Assembly: GCA_039030555.1 (NCBI GenBank)
Contig: JBCCDY010000005.1
Coordinates: 248,001-312,000 of the forward strand
DNA from: JBCCDY01 sp039030555
Lineage (GTDB): Bacteria > Bacteroidota > Bacteroidia > Cytophagales > Cyclobacteriaceae
Direction of reading: 5' to 3'
DNA: 64,000 nt
Below are positions 54,449 through 62,698 of this stretch, one piece after another. The notes beneath the pieces are model-generated. The model had not been told where the DNA came from and ran no database searches. It saw nothing but the letters and a program-made list of their open reading frames with translations. Numbering within the stretch: the stretch's first letter is position 1; the number at the start of each line of letters is the position of its first letter. The position numbers and the translations under genes were made by a program.

Positions 54449-54766
54449 ATGAAATCTGAAAGATTGACCAAATTGTTCGAATTTTTAGAAGATGAGCCGG
54501 AAAACCCTTTTAATTTATATGCAATAGGGGTTGAATACCTCAATCACGATTCGTTAAAATCACTAAACTATTTTGAAAAAGTACTAGCAGAACATCCGGA
54601 TTATCTACCCGTTTACTATCAGGCTGCTCTGCTCTATGTCGAACTTGAAAATGATGATAAAGCCGAAGAAACGTTCCTCAAAGGGGTCAAGTTAGCCCAA
54701 AATAAGGGAGAGCAACTGACTGAAAGAGAATTAAAAAGTGCTTATGATGAGTTTAAATTTGAATGA
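54449..54766 (+). CDS. Small TPR-repeat protein
   Basis: 105 residues from ATG 54449; an earlier in-frame TTG at 54374 would add a low-complexity basic stretch and is unlikely. It has two tetratricopeptide repeats: L-Y-A-I-G-V-E-Y-L-N ... A-L-L-Y-V-E-L-E-N-D-D-K-A-E-E-T-F-L. No signal or membrane helix; cytosolic scaffold or chaperone-type protein. It converges with the MDR oxidoreductase gene, 1 nt apart. Confidence 0.8.
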   Translation: MKSERLTKLFEFLEDEPENPFNLYAIGVEYLNHDSLKSLNYFEKVLAEHPDYLPVYYQAALLYVELENDDKAEETFLKGVKLAQNKGEQLTERELKSAYDEFKFE

Positions 54767-54767
54767 C

Positions 54768-55760
54768 TCAGAATTTTAAAACAATCTTTCCTAGTTGTTT
54801 ACCTTCTTTCATTCTGTCAAACGCACTTTTCCAATCCTCTGGAGCATATACATTATCTATTACAGGCTTTATATTGTGGCTTTTGACAAATTGTAGCATA
54901 TCAGCAAACTCTTCATCGTTGCCCATAGTAGAACCCTGTAGCGTAGCTTGCTTCCAAAATATTTTAAAAAGATCAACTTTCTCGGGCATACCAGCACTTG
55001 CTCCATAAAAAACAATTTTTCCTCCGGGTTTTATCAGGTCAATGTATTTTGAAAATAGACTTCCACCTGTGCTATCGATTATGAGGTTGAATCCACCAAC
55101 CTCTTTCAATGCTATTTTATGCCAATCTTCTGTTTTATAATTGAAACCACCTGATGCTCCCGTACTTTTGACTTTGTCTAACTTTTCTATTGACCCTGAG
55201 GTGACATAGACTTGATCACTCACCGACTTACCGAACTGGAAGGCAAATTGTGCAACACCACCTCCTATTCCCGTGATTAAGACATTTTGCTTGTTGCTAA
55301 GCTTGCCATGCGTGAAGAGTGCTCTGTACGCAGTGAGTCCGGCAAGCGGTATTGCAGCCTGTTCTTCAGATTTCAACCCATGAATAGCTAAGTGGATTCG
55401 ATCTTCACTTACTGCCACATACTCAGCAAAGGTGCCGTCTTTTGGCATTCCTAGAATGCTGTAATCTGATGCTTGGTATGATGATTCCTCTCCCCAACCA
55501 ATATTGGGATTGATCAGAACTTCTTTACCTATCCATTCACCTTTCACTTCACTCCCAACCTCTTCAACTACTCCAAAACCATCTGATCCGAGTGTCACTC
55601 CGTATTCTATACCTGGATACATGCCTTGCCTTATCCATTGGTCCCTATGGTTTAAAGCTGCTGTTTTAATCTTTATGAGTAACTCTTTTGGCCTGAGTTG
55701 AGGTTTTTGCTTATCGATCAATTCGACTTTATCTCTCGCTGTTATGGCTATAGCTTTCAT
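54768..55760 (-). CDS. MDR-superfamily quinone oxidoreductase / alcohol-dehydrogenase-like protein
   Basis: 330 residues. GroES-like N-terminal domain (A-L-N-H-R-D-Q-W-I-R-Q-G, then L-G-S-D-G-F-G-V-V-E-E-V-G) and Rossmann domain with the NADP-type loop (I-T-G-I-G-G-G-V-A-Q-F-A). Catalytic zinc ligands (Cys, His, Cys) and the structural-zinc cysteines are absent, so it is a zinc-free quinone-reductase-like MDR enzyme. Substrate unknown. It stands alone. Confidence 0.88.
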   Translation of the reverse strand: MKAIAITARDKVELIDKQKPQLRPKELLIKIKTAALNHRDQWIRQGMYPGIEYGVTLGSDGFGVVEEVGSEVKGEWIGKEVLINPNIGWGEESSYQASDYSILGMPKDGTFAEYVAVSEDRIHLAIHGLKSEEQAAIPLAGLTAYRALFTHGKLSNKQNVLITGIGGGVAQFAFQFGKSVSDQVYVTSGSIEKLDKVKSTGASGGFNYKTEDWHKIALKEVGGFNLIIDSTGGSLFSKYIDLIKPGGKIVFYGASAGMPEKVDLFKIFWKQATLQGSTMGNDEEFADMLQFVKSHNIKPVIDNVYAPEDWKSAFDRMKEGKQLGKIVLKF

Positions 55761-55975
55761 TTCTTAATTTTTACGCTCTTAAGTTGGAGTGTACGTTCAA
55801 CTACCCAATTTGGATCATATAAATAAAGTGCAATTCTTGTTAAACCGTGCAACTAAAGCTGACAGGTTTCAATTTTCTTTGTTTAAATTATAATTTATCC
55901 ATTGTTTAGAGGAATATTACTGATTTTATCCTTGGAAAACCGAAATGATTTCATCTTAAATTACAATAAACGAAA

Positions 55976-56434
55976 ATGAAAACTCAAAAAATTATTACCG
56001 TATCGCTTGTCTTAGTTTTAGTATTAGTAGCTACAGCCTTCTTATCAAATAAAGATCAAAGTTCAAAAGAGGAGATTAAACAAGTCATTTTAGAGGGCTA
56101 CATCCACGGAGCATTTAATGAATTGGATCCTGAAGCGATGTCCAAAACATTCCATGAAGACTTTGCTATTTTTTCGGCTAAGGGGAACGATATTTCAAGA
56201 TATGAAATCAAAGACTGGGTCAATGGAGTGGAGAAAAGAAAGAATGACCCGGAATTTGATCCTGAAAACAATCAATGGGATGCTGAGTTTTCAAACATTG
56301 ATGTGACAGGTAATTCTGCAGCAGTAAAAATCAACTTATCTCATGAAGGAAGGCTCATTTATACCGATTATTTATCACTTTTGAAATTTGATGACGGTTG
56401 GAGGATCGTTGCCAAAGTATACCATAAGCATTGA
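55976..56434 (+). CDS. Exported NTF2-like / putative lumazine-binding protein
   Basis: 152 residues. An N-terminal hydrophobic segment acts as signal or anchor (I-I-T-V-S-L-V-L-V-L-V-L-V-A-T-A-F-L). The mature part is a cystatin/NTF2-like fold with the putative lumazine-binding pattern: Y-I-H-G-A-F-N-E-L-D, M-S-K-T-F-H-E-D-F-A-I-F, and Y-L-S-L-L-K-F-D-D-G-W-R-I-V-A-K-V-Y. Role unknown. It is 25 nt upstream of the TraB/GumN gene and likely cotranscribed with it. Confidence 0.8.
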   Translation: MKTQKIITVSLVLVLVLVATAFLSNKDQSSKEEIKQVILEGYIHGAFNELDPEAMSKTFHEDFAIFSAKGNDISRYEIKDWVNGVEKRKNDPEFDPENNQWDAEFSNIDVTGNSAAVKINLSHEGRLIYTDYLSLLKFDDGWRIVAKVYHKH

Positions 56435-56459
56435 TTTTAAACGATAGTACATTAGAGCA

Positions 56460-57338
56460 ATGAAAAAAATATTAATCGCAGGCTGTTTTGTTCTCTTAAG
56501 CTCGGTTGTTGGTCAGGCTCAAGAAACGGAAAACTCAATTTTTTGGAAAATTGAAGGAAATGGTCTTGAAAAACCGTCCTACTTATTTGGTACAATCCAC
56601 TTTATGAGAAGCGAAGACTTCTTTATTACTAAGTCGATGAAAGAGAAGTTTAAAGAGGTAGACCTTTTTTCGACCGAAACGTTATACAATCACCATACAA
56701 CACATGTATTGAATAAAGCGGCACATTTATCAGAGGATCAATCTTTAGAAGTGCTTTTGGGAAAGGATAACTACGAAAAGCTCGAAAAGCTTTTCAGGGA
56801 GCGTCTTGGGGTTAGTAAATTGAAATTTGGTTTGGTGTATAGCAGATTGAAACCGGTTATTCTGTTATCCTCTATTACTCAATTACAGCTTGGTAAGGAT
56901 ATTAAATATTTTGAAAATGAACTTTTAGACCTTGCTAAAAAAAGTGATTTGGAATATCTGGGGCTAGAAACTATAGAACGTGAGATAGAAGCACTTGAAA
57001 AATACCCTATGGATGCTCAGGTTAAGGCACTGATTGCCGCTGTTAACAACTTCGAGGGTCATATAGAAGATTATAATGGGCTTATAAAAGCTTATAAAAA
57101 TCAAGACCTGGCTCAAGTCCTATTTAAAACGCTCGAACCTGAAAATCAAAACAGTGTTTTCAAAAAAGCATTTTATGATGAGCGTAACGAAGAATGGATT
57201 CCTGTAATGAAAAGAAAGATGGAGTTGGCCCCAACTTTTTTTGCAGTTGGTGCAGCACATCTTGAAGGCGCCAGAGGTTTAGTAAGTCTTTTAAAATCAG
57301 AAGGCTATAAACTTACACCTATCGAAGTCTTTAATTAA
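56460..57338 (+). CDS. TraB/GumN-family protein
   Basis: 292 residues. The signal peptide ends V-G-Q-A-Q. The family motif follows: S-I-F-W-K-I-E-G-N-G ... S-Y-L-F-G-T-I-H-F-M (GTIH), and near the C-terminus F-F-A-V-G-A-A-H-L-E-G (G-x-A-H-L). These two motifs mark the TraB/GumN/TIKI group, some of which are metallopeptidases. It is exported to the periplasm or outside. The adjoining small NTF2-like gene may be linked in function. Confidence 0.88.
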   Translation: MKKILIAGCFVLLSSVVGQAQETENSIFWKIEGNGLEKPSYLFGTIHFMRSEDFFITKSMKEKFKEVDLFSTETLYNHHTTHVLNKAAHLSEDQSLEVLLGKDNYEKLEKLFRERLGVSKLKFGLVYSRLKPVILLSSITQLQLGKDIKYFENELLDLAKKSDLEYLGLETIEREIEALEKYPMDAQVKALIAAVNNFEGHIEDYNGLIKAYKNQDLAQVLFKTLEPENQNSVFKKAFYDERNEEWIPVMKRKMELAPTFFAVGAAHLEGARGLVSLLKSEGYKLTPIEVFN

Positions 57339-57440
57339 TTGAATCACCCTTAATTCCACTGTTATTGGATATCGGTTATATCTTTCATTTCTTTACTCCC
57401 TGGAAACACCTTTCAACAAGTGTTATCCGTATTTTTTGAT

Positions 57441-59378
57441 ATGACCATTACCACAAATTTTTTGAACTTTATCGGTCGGATTATATTGTTGTGCTTAATT
57501 CTTGCTAATACGTTAGGGTATTCACAAGAATTAGACAGTCTAAAATCTTTATTAGATGACAAGCAACTAAGCGATACAACTAGAGTTGATATTCTTAACG
57601 AACTAGCTTTCCAATTATGGAATTCCGATCCCGAGGCTACTCTGAAATATGCGAATGAAGCCTTAGAAATCTCCGAAGACTTATCAGATAAAAAGCGATT
57701 AGCTTTAGCCCACAAGGTACTTGGTATCCATTTTTGGTCAGTAAGTGACTATGATAAATCATTAGATAATTATTATGAGGCTCTTGAGCTGTTGAGAGAA
57801 TTAAAAGATACAGAAGGACAAGCCACTATTCACAATAATATCGGAATTGTTTTTTGGGATAGAGAGGAATTCGAGCAAGCGATTGATTCGTATGAAATAC
57901 TGTTAAAACTCTCTTCGGACTCGAGTTTACGAAGTGCGGTTTATAATAACTTATCTGTCATTTCACTGGAAGTTGGAAAACCATTAGAATCATTGATGTA
58001 CTCCAATAAATCTATTGCTACGTTATCTGCTGATACAGCTACATTAATATCAGTATATATTAATAAAGGTAATGCTCTCTTCGATTTGAATGAAGACGAG
58101 AAAGCTCTTAATAATTATTTTAAGTCGGTAGATCTTGCTTATGCTAATAATGATTTGTTTAACCAATCAAAAGCACTTATTAATATTGGAGATATATATA
58201 AGGAAGAAAACAAATATGATTTATCGCACAAATATTTATCAGAAGCATTACTAATCAACCGGAAATTAGATAATAAAGCAGGAATTGGAAATAGTCTAAC
58301 AGCTATAGGCGGGTTAGAGATAAGTAAAGGAAATCTCGATAGCGCAAGAATCTATTTGAACGAAGCATTGAATATTTATACTGAATTAGGAAAAAAGTCG
58401 AACCTTTCTAATATATATATTGGATTGGGAAGTATATATTCAGAAGCTGCTAATTGGGATGAAGCAGAGAAATATTTTTTGAAGGCAGTTTATTTAAATG
58501 AAGAACTAAATAACCCTTTTGAATCTTCATATACCTCAAATAGATTATCACAGCTATATTTTAAAGTTAAGTCTTTCAGAAAGGCAAGGGAATATGCTAA
58601 TAGAGGTTTAAGAGTAGCTAACGAATACAATATTTTAAATGAAAAAGTTACTAGTCATTTGATGTTGGCCAAATTAGATTCTGTCCAAAAAGATTACAAA
58701 AGTGCTTATTTTCATAGAGTCAAATTTTCGGAGTATAAGGCCGAAAAGGATGAAAACAACCTTAAAGTTCTGGATTTAGGCTCATCTCGAGAAATAGCTA
58801 AAAGAGAAAAAGAAAATGAGCTTTTAAGACGTGAAAAGGAGATTAAGGATAAGGAGCTAGATTTGTCTCAGAGTGAATCTCAAAGAAATCTAATATTGCT
58901 ATTAATTATGAGTTTCGCTCTCGTAGGTTTCGTATTTTTAGCTATAAAACTTTATCAATTCAATCAGGAAAAACAGAAAGCTTATGTGATGTTAGAAAGT
59001 CTAAACACAGAAATCATTCAACAAAAACAAGAAATATTACTTCAAGCTGAAAAGCTCAAAGAAGCAAATAAAGAAATATCATTAATGAATCGTTCTCTAG
59101 AGAAAAAAGTCGATAAACGAACGAGGGAATTAAAATTACAGAATGATAAAATTATACAATACGCATATATCAATGCACACAAGCTAAGAGCACCAGTTGC
59201 CAGAATACTAGGGTTGATCTATTTGATCAATAATAATCCAACTGAACAAGAACTCAATGATATGTTAGAACGGCTAGACACTTCTGCTAAGGAACTAGAC
59301 GAGGTGGTTAGATCCATCAGCGATACCTTAGCAGAAGAGAGACCGGATATGGTTTATAAACAAAAAAGGGAAGTATAG
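57441..59378 (+). CDS. TPR membrane protein with a HisKA-like helix but no ATPase domain
   Basis: 645 residues from ATG 57441; a GTG at 57420 is possible. Signal peptide, then about 420 residues of tetratricopeptide repeats, then a transmembrane helix (~485-508, LILLLIMSFALVGFVFLA), a coiled coil (N-T-E-I-I-Q-Q-K-Q-E-I-L-L-Q), and a dimerisation/phosphoacceptor-like segment N-A-H-K-L-R-A-P-V-A-R-I-L-G, reminiscent of S-H-E-L-R-A-P in histidine kinases. The protein then ends with helix and no HATPase domain. It may be phosphorylated by another kinase or act as a structural or sensory partner. Compare the complete TPR kinase at 4604. Confidence 0.85.
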   Translation: MTITTNFLNFIGRIILLCLILANTLGYSQELDSLKSLLDDKQLSDTTRVDILNELAFQLWNSDPEATLKYANEALEISEDLSDKKRLALAHKVLGIHFWSVSDYDKSLDNYYEALELLRELKDTEGQATIHNNIGIVFWDREEFEQAIDSYEILLKLSSDSSLRSAVYNNLSVISLEVGKPLESLMYSNKSIATLSADTATLISVYINKGNALFDLNEDEKALNNYFKSVDLAYANNDLFNQSKALINIGDIYKEENKYDLSHKYLSEALLINRKLDNKAGIGNSLTAIGGLEISKGNLDSARIYLNEALNIYTELGKKSNLSNIYIGLGSIYSEAANWDEAEKYFLKAVYLNEELNNPFESSYTSNRLSQLYFKVKSFRKAREYANRGLRVANEYNILNEKVTSHLMLAKLDSVQKDYKSAYFHRVKFSEYKAEKDENNLKVLDLGSSREIAKREKENELLRREKEIKDKELDLSQSESQRNLILLLIMSFALVGFVFLAIKLYQFNQEKQKAYVMLESLNTEIIQQKQEILLQAEKLKEANKEISLMNRSLEKKVDKRTRELKLQNDKIIQYAYINAHKLRAPVARILGLIYLINNNPTEQELNDMLERLDTSAKELDEVVRSISDTLAEERPDMVYKQKREV

Positions 59379-59409
59379 ACTTCCCAAATTTTTTCAAAAG
59401 ATAAATATA

Positions 59410-59547
59410 CTACCTAACCACTACACTCTTTTCCTTTCCGTTCTCAACATCTTGAATATTGGTATCAGGAACAACTTCTTCGTCATCACAACCTGCTACA
59501 GATAAAAATAAAACTGCTCCGAATAATAGTGTAAATATCTTTTTCAT
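59410..59547 (-). CDS. Very small lipoprotein (45 residues)
   Basis: ATG 59547 to TAG 59410-59412. A classic lipoprotein signal (K-K-I-F-T-L-L-F-G-A-V-L-F-L-S) with lipobox S-V-A-G-C20, followed by an acidic 25-residue tail (D-D-E-E-V-V-P-D-T-N) ending K-S-V-V-V-R. Such tiny lipoproteins are easily missed by gene finders. It converges with the TPR membrane-protein gene. Not recognised. The 320-nt gap upstream is otherwise AT-rich and holds only the terminator at 59811. Confidence 0.65.
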   Translation of the reverse strand: MKKIFTLLFGAVLFLSVAGCDDEEVVPDTNIQDVENGKEKSVVVR

Positions 59548-59810
59548 GTCTATAAATTTGAATGTTTATGTTTTTATTTTTTGCTTGACTATGATTCAAA
59601 CTTGAAAAAATAAAATTCTACACTCAAACTTTTAAGACATAAAAATTACTTAAACGCTTCATTTTCAGCGTTTTATACAAATTTATATTGAGATAGTATA
59701 AATATGAATGTAAAAATAGTAATATTTTAGACATAGAAAAGGGATAGTCTACCTCTGAGAATATTACAATATTAATGATCCTTTTAGTGCTTAGTTTCCA
59801 TATAGAAACA

Positions 59811-59842
59811 AAAAAGGCTTTTAGAGGTACCTAAAAGCCTTT
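59811..59842 (-). terminator. Strong terminator of the M48 metalloprotease gene
   Basis: A perfect 12-bp stem AAAGGCTTTTAG / CTAAAAGCCTTT with a 6-nt loop, followed on the minus strand by a T-run. It begins 26 nt past the stop of the M48 gene. The rest of 59548-59867 shows no other feature. Confidence 0.9.
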
Positions 59843-59867
59843 AGTAGAATAGTACAATTTTACTTTT

Positions 59868-60677
59868 TCAGTTACTCTTTCTGTAGTACTGTTTAGCTTC
59901 CGGGATCCAGTTATTAAGATCTTCTATTCTGGTGCTGTGAGATGGGTGCGTTGATAGAAATTCAGGAGGAGACTGCCCCCCACTATTAGCGGACATTCGT
60001 TCCCAAAACTTGGGAGCCGCCTCAGGGTTATAGCCAGCTAAAGCCATAAAGATTAATCCAAGATGGTCAGCCTCGCTTTCATTTTCTCTCGAGAACTTTA
60101 AGATTCCTAAAGATGTACCTGCACCCGCAGCCTGCAATAATAGGTCACCGGAAGCTGACGCACCTGCTCCGCCTAAAAGTATAGAGGCGATACTCAAACC
60201 TGTTTGTGCAGCCATTTGCTGGCTAACACGCTCCCTCCCATGGTTAGCTACAGCATGGGCTACCTCATGTCCCATCACAACGGCAACACCTAATTCGCTC
60301 TGGCATATCGGCATAATTCCTGTGTAGAAAGCAACTTTACCGCCAGGCATCGCCCAAGCATTTACTGAATTATCATCCAATAGGTTAAATTCCCAATTGT
60401 AACCATCCAGAAGTTCTGACTGTCCTCTTTCTTTGAAGTATTCTTCCACAGCTTTTTTTATCCTATTTCCTGAATTTTTCACCCATGATGTCCACTCAGC
60501 ATTATCTGAGACTTTAGCCTGATTTAAAACTTCCTGGTATTGAGCTGTACTGGCCTGGATTAGTTCATCATTCGAAATTAAGCTCAACTGCTTCCTACCC
60601 GTAACCGGTACTTCTGCACAATGGTTGGAAATGAAGAGAATTAAAAAGAGAGCGAAAAAAGTCTTTAAGTTGATCAT
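59868..60677 (-). CDS. M48-family periplasmic metalloprotease lipoprotein
   Basis: 269 residues. A signal with Cys20 as probable lipid attachment (the -3 to -1 residues S-N-H fit poorly). Then T-G-R-K-Q-L-S-L-I, N-A-W-A-M-P-G-G-K-V-A-F-Y-T-G, the zinc motif H137-E-V-A-H141 and Glu202 in E-N-E-S-E-A-D-H-L-G. It ends S-T-H-P-S-H-S-T-R-I. This matches the LoiP/YcaL/BepA-like group, which degrades misassembled outer-membrane proteins. A short, simple form without TPRs. Confidence 0.92.
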   Translation of the reverse strand: MINLKTFFALFLILFISNHCAEVPVTGRKQLSLISNDELIQASTAQYQEVLNQAKVSDNAEWTSWVKNSGNRIKKAVEEYFKERGQSELLDGYNWEFNLLDDNSVNAWAMPGGKVAFYTGIMPICQSELGVAVVMGHEVAHAVANHGRERVSQQMAAQTGLSIASILLGGAGASASGDLLLQAAGAGTSLGILKFSRENESEADHLGLIFMALAGYNPEAAPKFWERMSANSGGQSPPEFLSTHPSHSTRIEDLNNWIPEAKQYYRKSN

Positions 60678-60838
60678 GTTGTTTCTATTGGTCCTTAATA
60701 GTTATCAAAAACAATTCCATACATAGTTTATGAACCAAAAGTACAAATTAGGTACCTAAGCAGATGTATTTGATATGTAAATAAATAAAAGAGTGCAAAC
60801 TCCCGCGATCAAAGTCTGTATCTGCAAAGGTGAGAAAA

Positions 60839-60870
60839 CAATATATGTAGAATCTTATCTACATATATTG
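60839..60870 (-). terminator. Hairpin at the end of the PhoD-crp operon
   Basis: A perfect 13-bp inverted repeat CAATATATGTAGA / TCTACATATATTG with a 6-nt loop, just past the stop of the Crp/Fnr gene. A short T-rich stretch follows on the minus strand. AT-rich but long and perfect. Confidence 0.6.
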
Positions 60871-60874
60871 GTTA

Positions 60875-61522
60875 TCAGGCGCACTCAGCTATCTTCTGTA
60901 ACCTATTTATAGGTTTGATATCTCCACTCGCGTTAAAAAAGTCAATATCCTCCTTTTTAATTTTCTTCATAGCCTTAGATACCGTTTGCCTGGTTGCTCC
61001 CACTAAGTTGGCAATATCCTGATGTTTAAGGAGCGACTCGAAATTCAGATCAAATTTTTCATAATGGGGCTTAAGTTCTCTAAAAAGGAATATAACCCTA
61101 TTCACCACATCTTGAGAAGCTATAGAAAAAAGCCTGGATTCTGATTTACACCACCTTCCGACTATATATTTCTGAAACCAATTACTCAATTTCGTGTCTT
61201 CATCAAGTACTTTTCTAAAGCTGCTCACATTTATGACATTGAGGTTGATATGCGTGATTGCCTTCGAGAATTCATTAAACTCCCGGTTAAGAAAACCCAA
61301 ATTCCCAAACATATCACCAGGGATCAGCACGTCATAGATTATTCGATTTCCCTTATCATCATAGCTGCCTATTTTAACTACGCCTTCCGTTATTTGATAA
61401 ATATGTTGTGTATCGAACGGGGGTCTATATATATATTCTCCCTTTAGGTGTTTTTTACATAATACTTCTACCTGCGGATGCCTTATTTCTAAGTATTCCC
61501 TTAAATCGAATGTATCATCCAT
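60875..61522 (-). CDS. Crp/Fnr-family transcriptional regulator
   Basis: 215 residues. An N-terminal cyclic-nucleotide-binding-like domain (~20-115, Y-Q-I-T-E-G-V-V-K-I-G, I-P-G-D-M-F-G-N-L-G-F) lacks the R-T-A/S of the cAMP cassette, so the ligand may differ. A winged-helix HTH_Crp domain (~160-200) follows with H-Q-D-I-A-N-L-V-G-A-T-R-Q-T-V-S-K. Lies 23 nt downstream of the PhoD-like phosphatase gene on the same strand; likely one operon. Confidence 0.9.
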   Translation of the reverse strand: MDDTFDLREYLEIRHPQVEVLCKKHLKGEYIYRPPFDTQHIYQITEGVVKIGSYDDKGNRIIYDVLIPGDMFGNLGFLNREFNEFSKAITHINLNVINVSSFRKVLDEDTKLSNWFQKYIVGRWCKSESRLFSIASQDVVNRVIFLFRELKPHYEKFDLNFESLLKHQDIANLVGATRQTVSKAMKKIKKEDIDFFNASGDIKPINRLQKIAECA

Positions 61523-61545
61523 AGCTCAATTGTTGAATTTCTCTT

Positions 61546-62538
61546 TTAGAATTTAATCTTATGGCTCTCAAGGGTTACACCCTCTTTGCCTTTAATCTCA
61601 ACTTCAGCTTTATTCACTCCGTCTGTATTGGAAAGCTCTAATACCCCATAGTTCAATTTCATGATGAGTTCTCCGATTCTATATTGATTTTCTTCTTCAC
61701 CCCCATTCCTCCAAGTGTGGGTAAGTCCACTAGAGGTAATATCATACAACGGATAATTAATCCCATTTACTTCATATTTAGAAACTTCAGCGATGTGTCT
61801 ATCCCCACTTAAAAAAACAACTCCTTGTGCCTTACTTTCTTTGATTACATCAAAAAGTCGCTTCCGTGAAGAAGGAAAATTGGCCCATTTCTCATAAGCA
61901 TGATCCTTAGCAATAACCTGAATACTACTTCCAATTATGTTGAAGGTAGCATCACTACTTTCCAATTCACTTTCCAACCAATTCCATTGTTCTTCTCCTA
62001 AAACATCTCCGGATTCATTTGGGAGATATACTCTATTCTTTCTTGTGATGGTATCCCTGTTAAACCTTGTATCAAGAAGTATGACTTTAATTTTCAGATC
62101 GCCTCTCATAAAGTCGTATGAATCGTATATACCTTGCCTTTCCCATCGCTCAGAATTAGAGTCCTCCCCATAAAACTCTAAAGCAAGTTTTTGACTTTCA
62201 TGCTTTTTGGAATAATCCTTTCCGGCATCGTTCAATCCATAATCATGGTCATCCCAAATCCCAATAATTTTAGTCTTTGATTTTAATCGGTTATAGCCTT
62301 CGTTTTCATTTTGTTTTTTGTATTTGGCTTTCATAATGGACATATCATGCGTATCTCCATAAATATTGTCGCCCAGCCAAATCCAGAGATCAGGTGATTC
62401 GTTTATGATAGGTTCCCATAAGGGTTGCTCCAGATCCTGCTTATTGCATGATCCAAACGCTATAACAAAAGACTTATCTGATTGTGCGAGTAAATCAAAC
62501 CAGTGAATAAATAGAAATATGAATAGAAAAAATCTCAT
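61546..62538 (-). CDS. PhoD-like alkaline phosphatase (metallophosphatase)
   Basis: 330 residues, signal peptide then the PhoD family order: I-A-F-G-S-C-N-K-Q-D, D-L-W-I-W-L-G-D-N-I-Y-G-D, I-G-I-W-D-D-H-D-Y-G-L-N-D, L-L-D-T-R and L-S-G-D-R-H. These are the metal ligands of this phosphoesterase fold. It acts on phosphodiesters or phosphomonoesters outside the cytoplasm. Cotranscription with a Crp/Fnr regulator is plausible (23 nt). Confidence 0.93.
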   Translation of the reverse strand: MRFFLFIFLFIHWFDLLAQSDKSFVIAFGSCNKQDLEQPLWEPIINESPDLWIWLGDNIYGDTHDMSIMKAKYKKQNENEGYNRLKSKTKIIGIWDDHDYGLNDAGKDYSKKHESQKLALEFYGEDSNSERWERQGIYDSYDFMRGDLKIKVILLDTRFNRDTITRKNRVYLPNESGDVLGEEQWNWLESELESSDATFNIIGSSIQVIAKDHAYEKWANFPSSRKRLFDVIKESKAQGVVFLSGDRHIAEVSKYEVNGINYPLYDITSSGLTHTWRNGGEEENQYRIGELIMKLNYGVLELSNTDGVNKAEVEIKGKEGVTLESHKIKF

Positions 62539-62640
62539 AGTAATATTTTTAAAATTTAAAATTAGTTTGTTAATGCTTCGATCAAACCTCCATACACAAG
62601 GTTCATAATCTGTTAAACAAACCTTAATGAGATCATAATC

Positions 62641-62673
62641 AAAATTAGTCCTCGACTTATTGTCGAGGACTAA
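62641..62673 (-). terminator. Strong terminator of the TonB-receptor gene
   Basis: A perfect 12-bp stem TTAGTCCTCGAC / GTCGAGGACTAA with a 5-nt loop, followed by TTTT on the minus strand, 26 nt past the stop codon of the receptor. Confidence 0.9.
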
Positions 62674-62698
62674 TGCAGTTATTTAATAAAATTTAACT

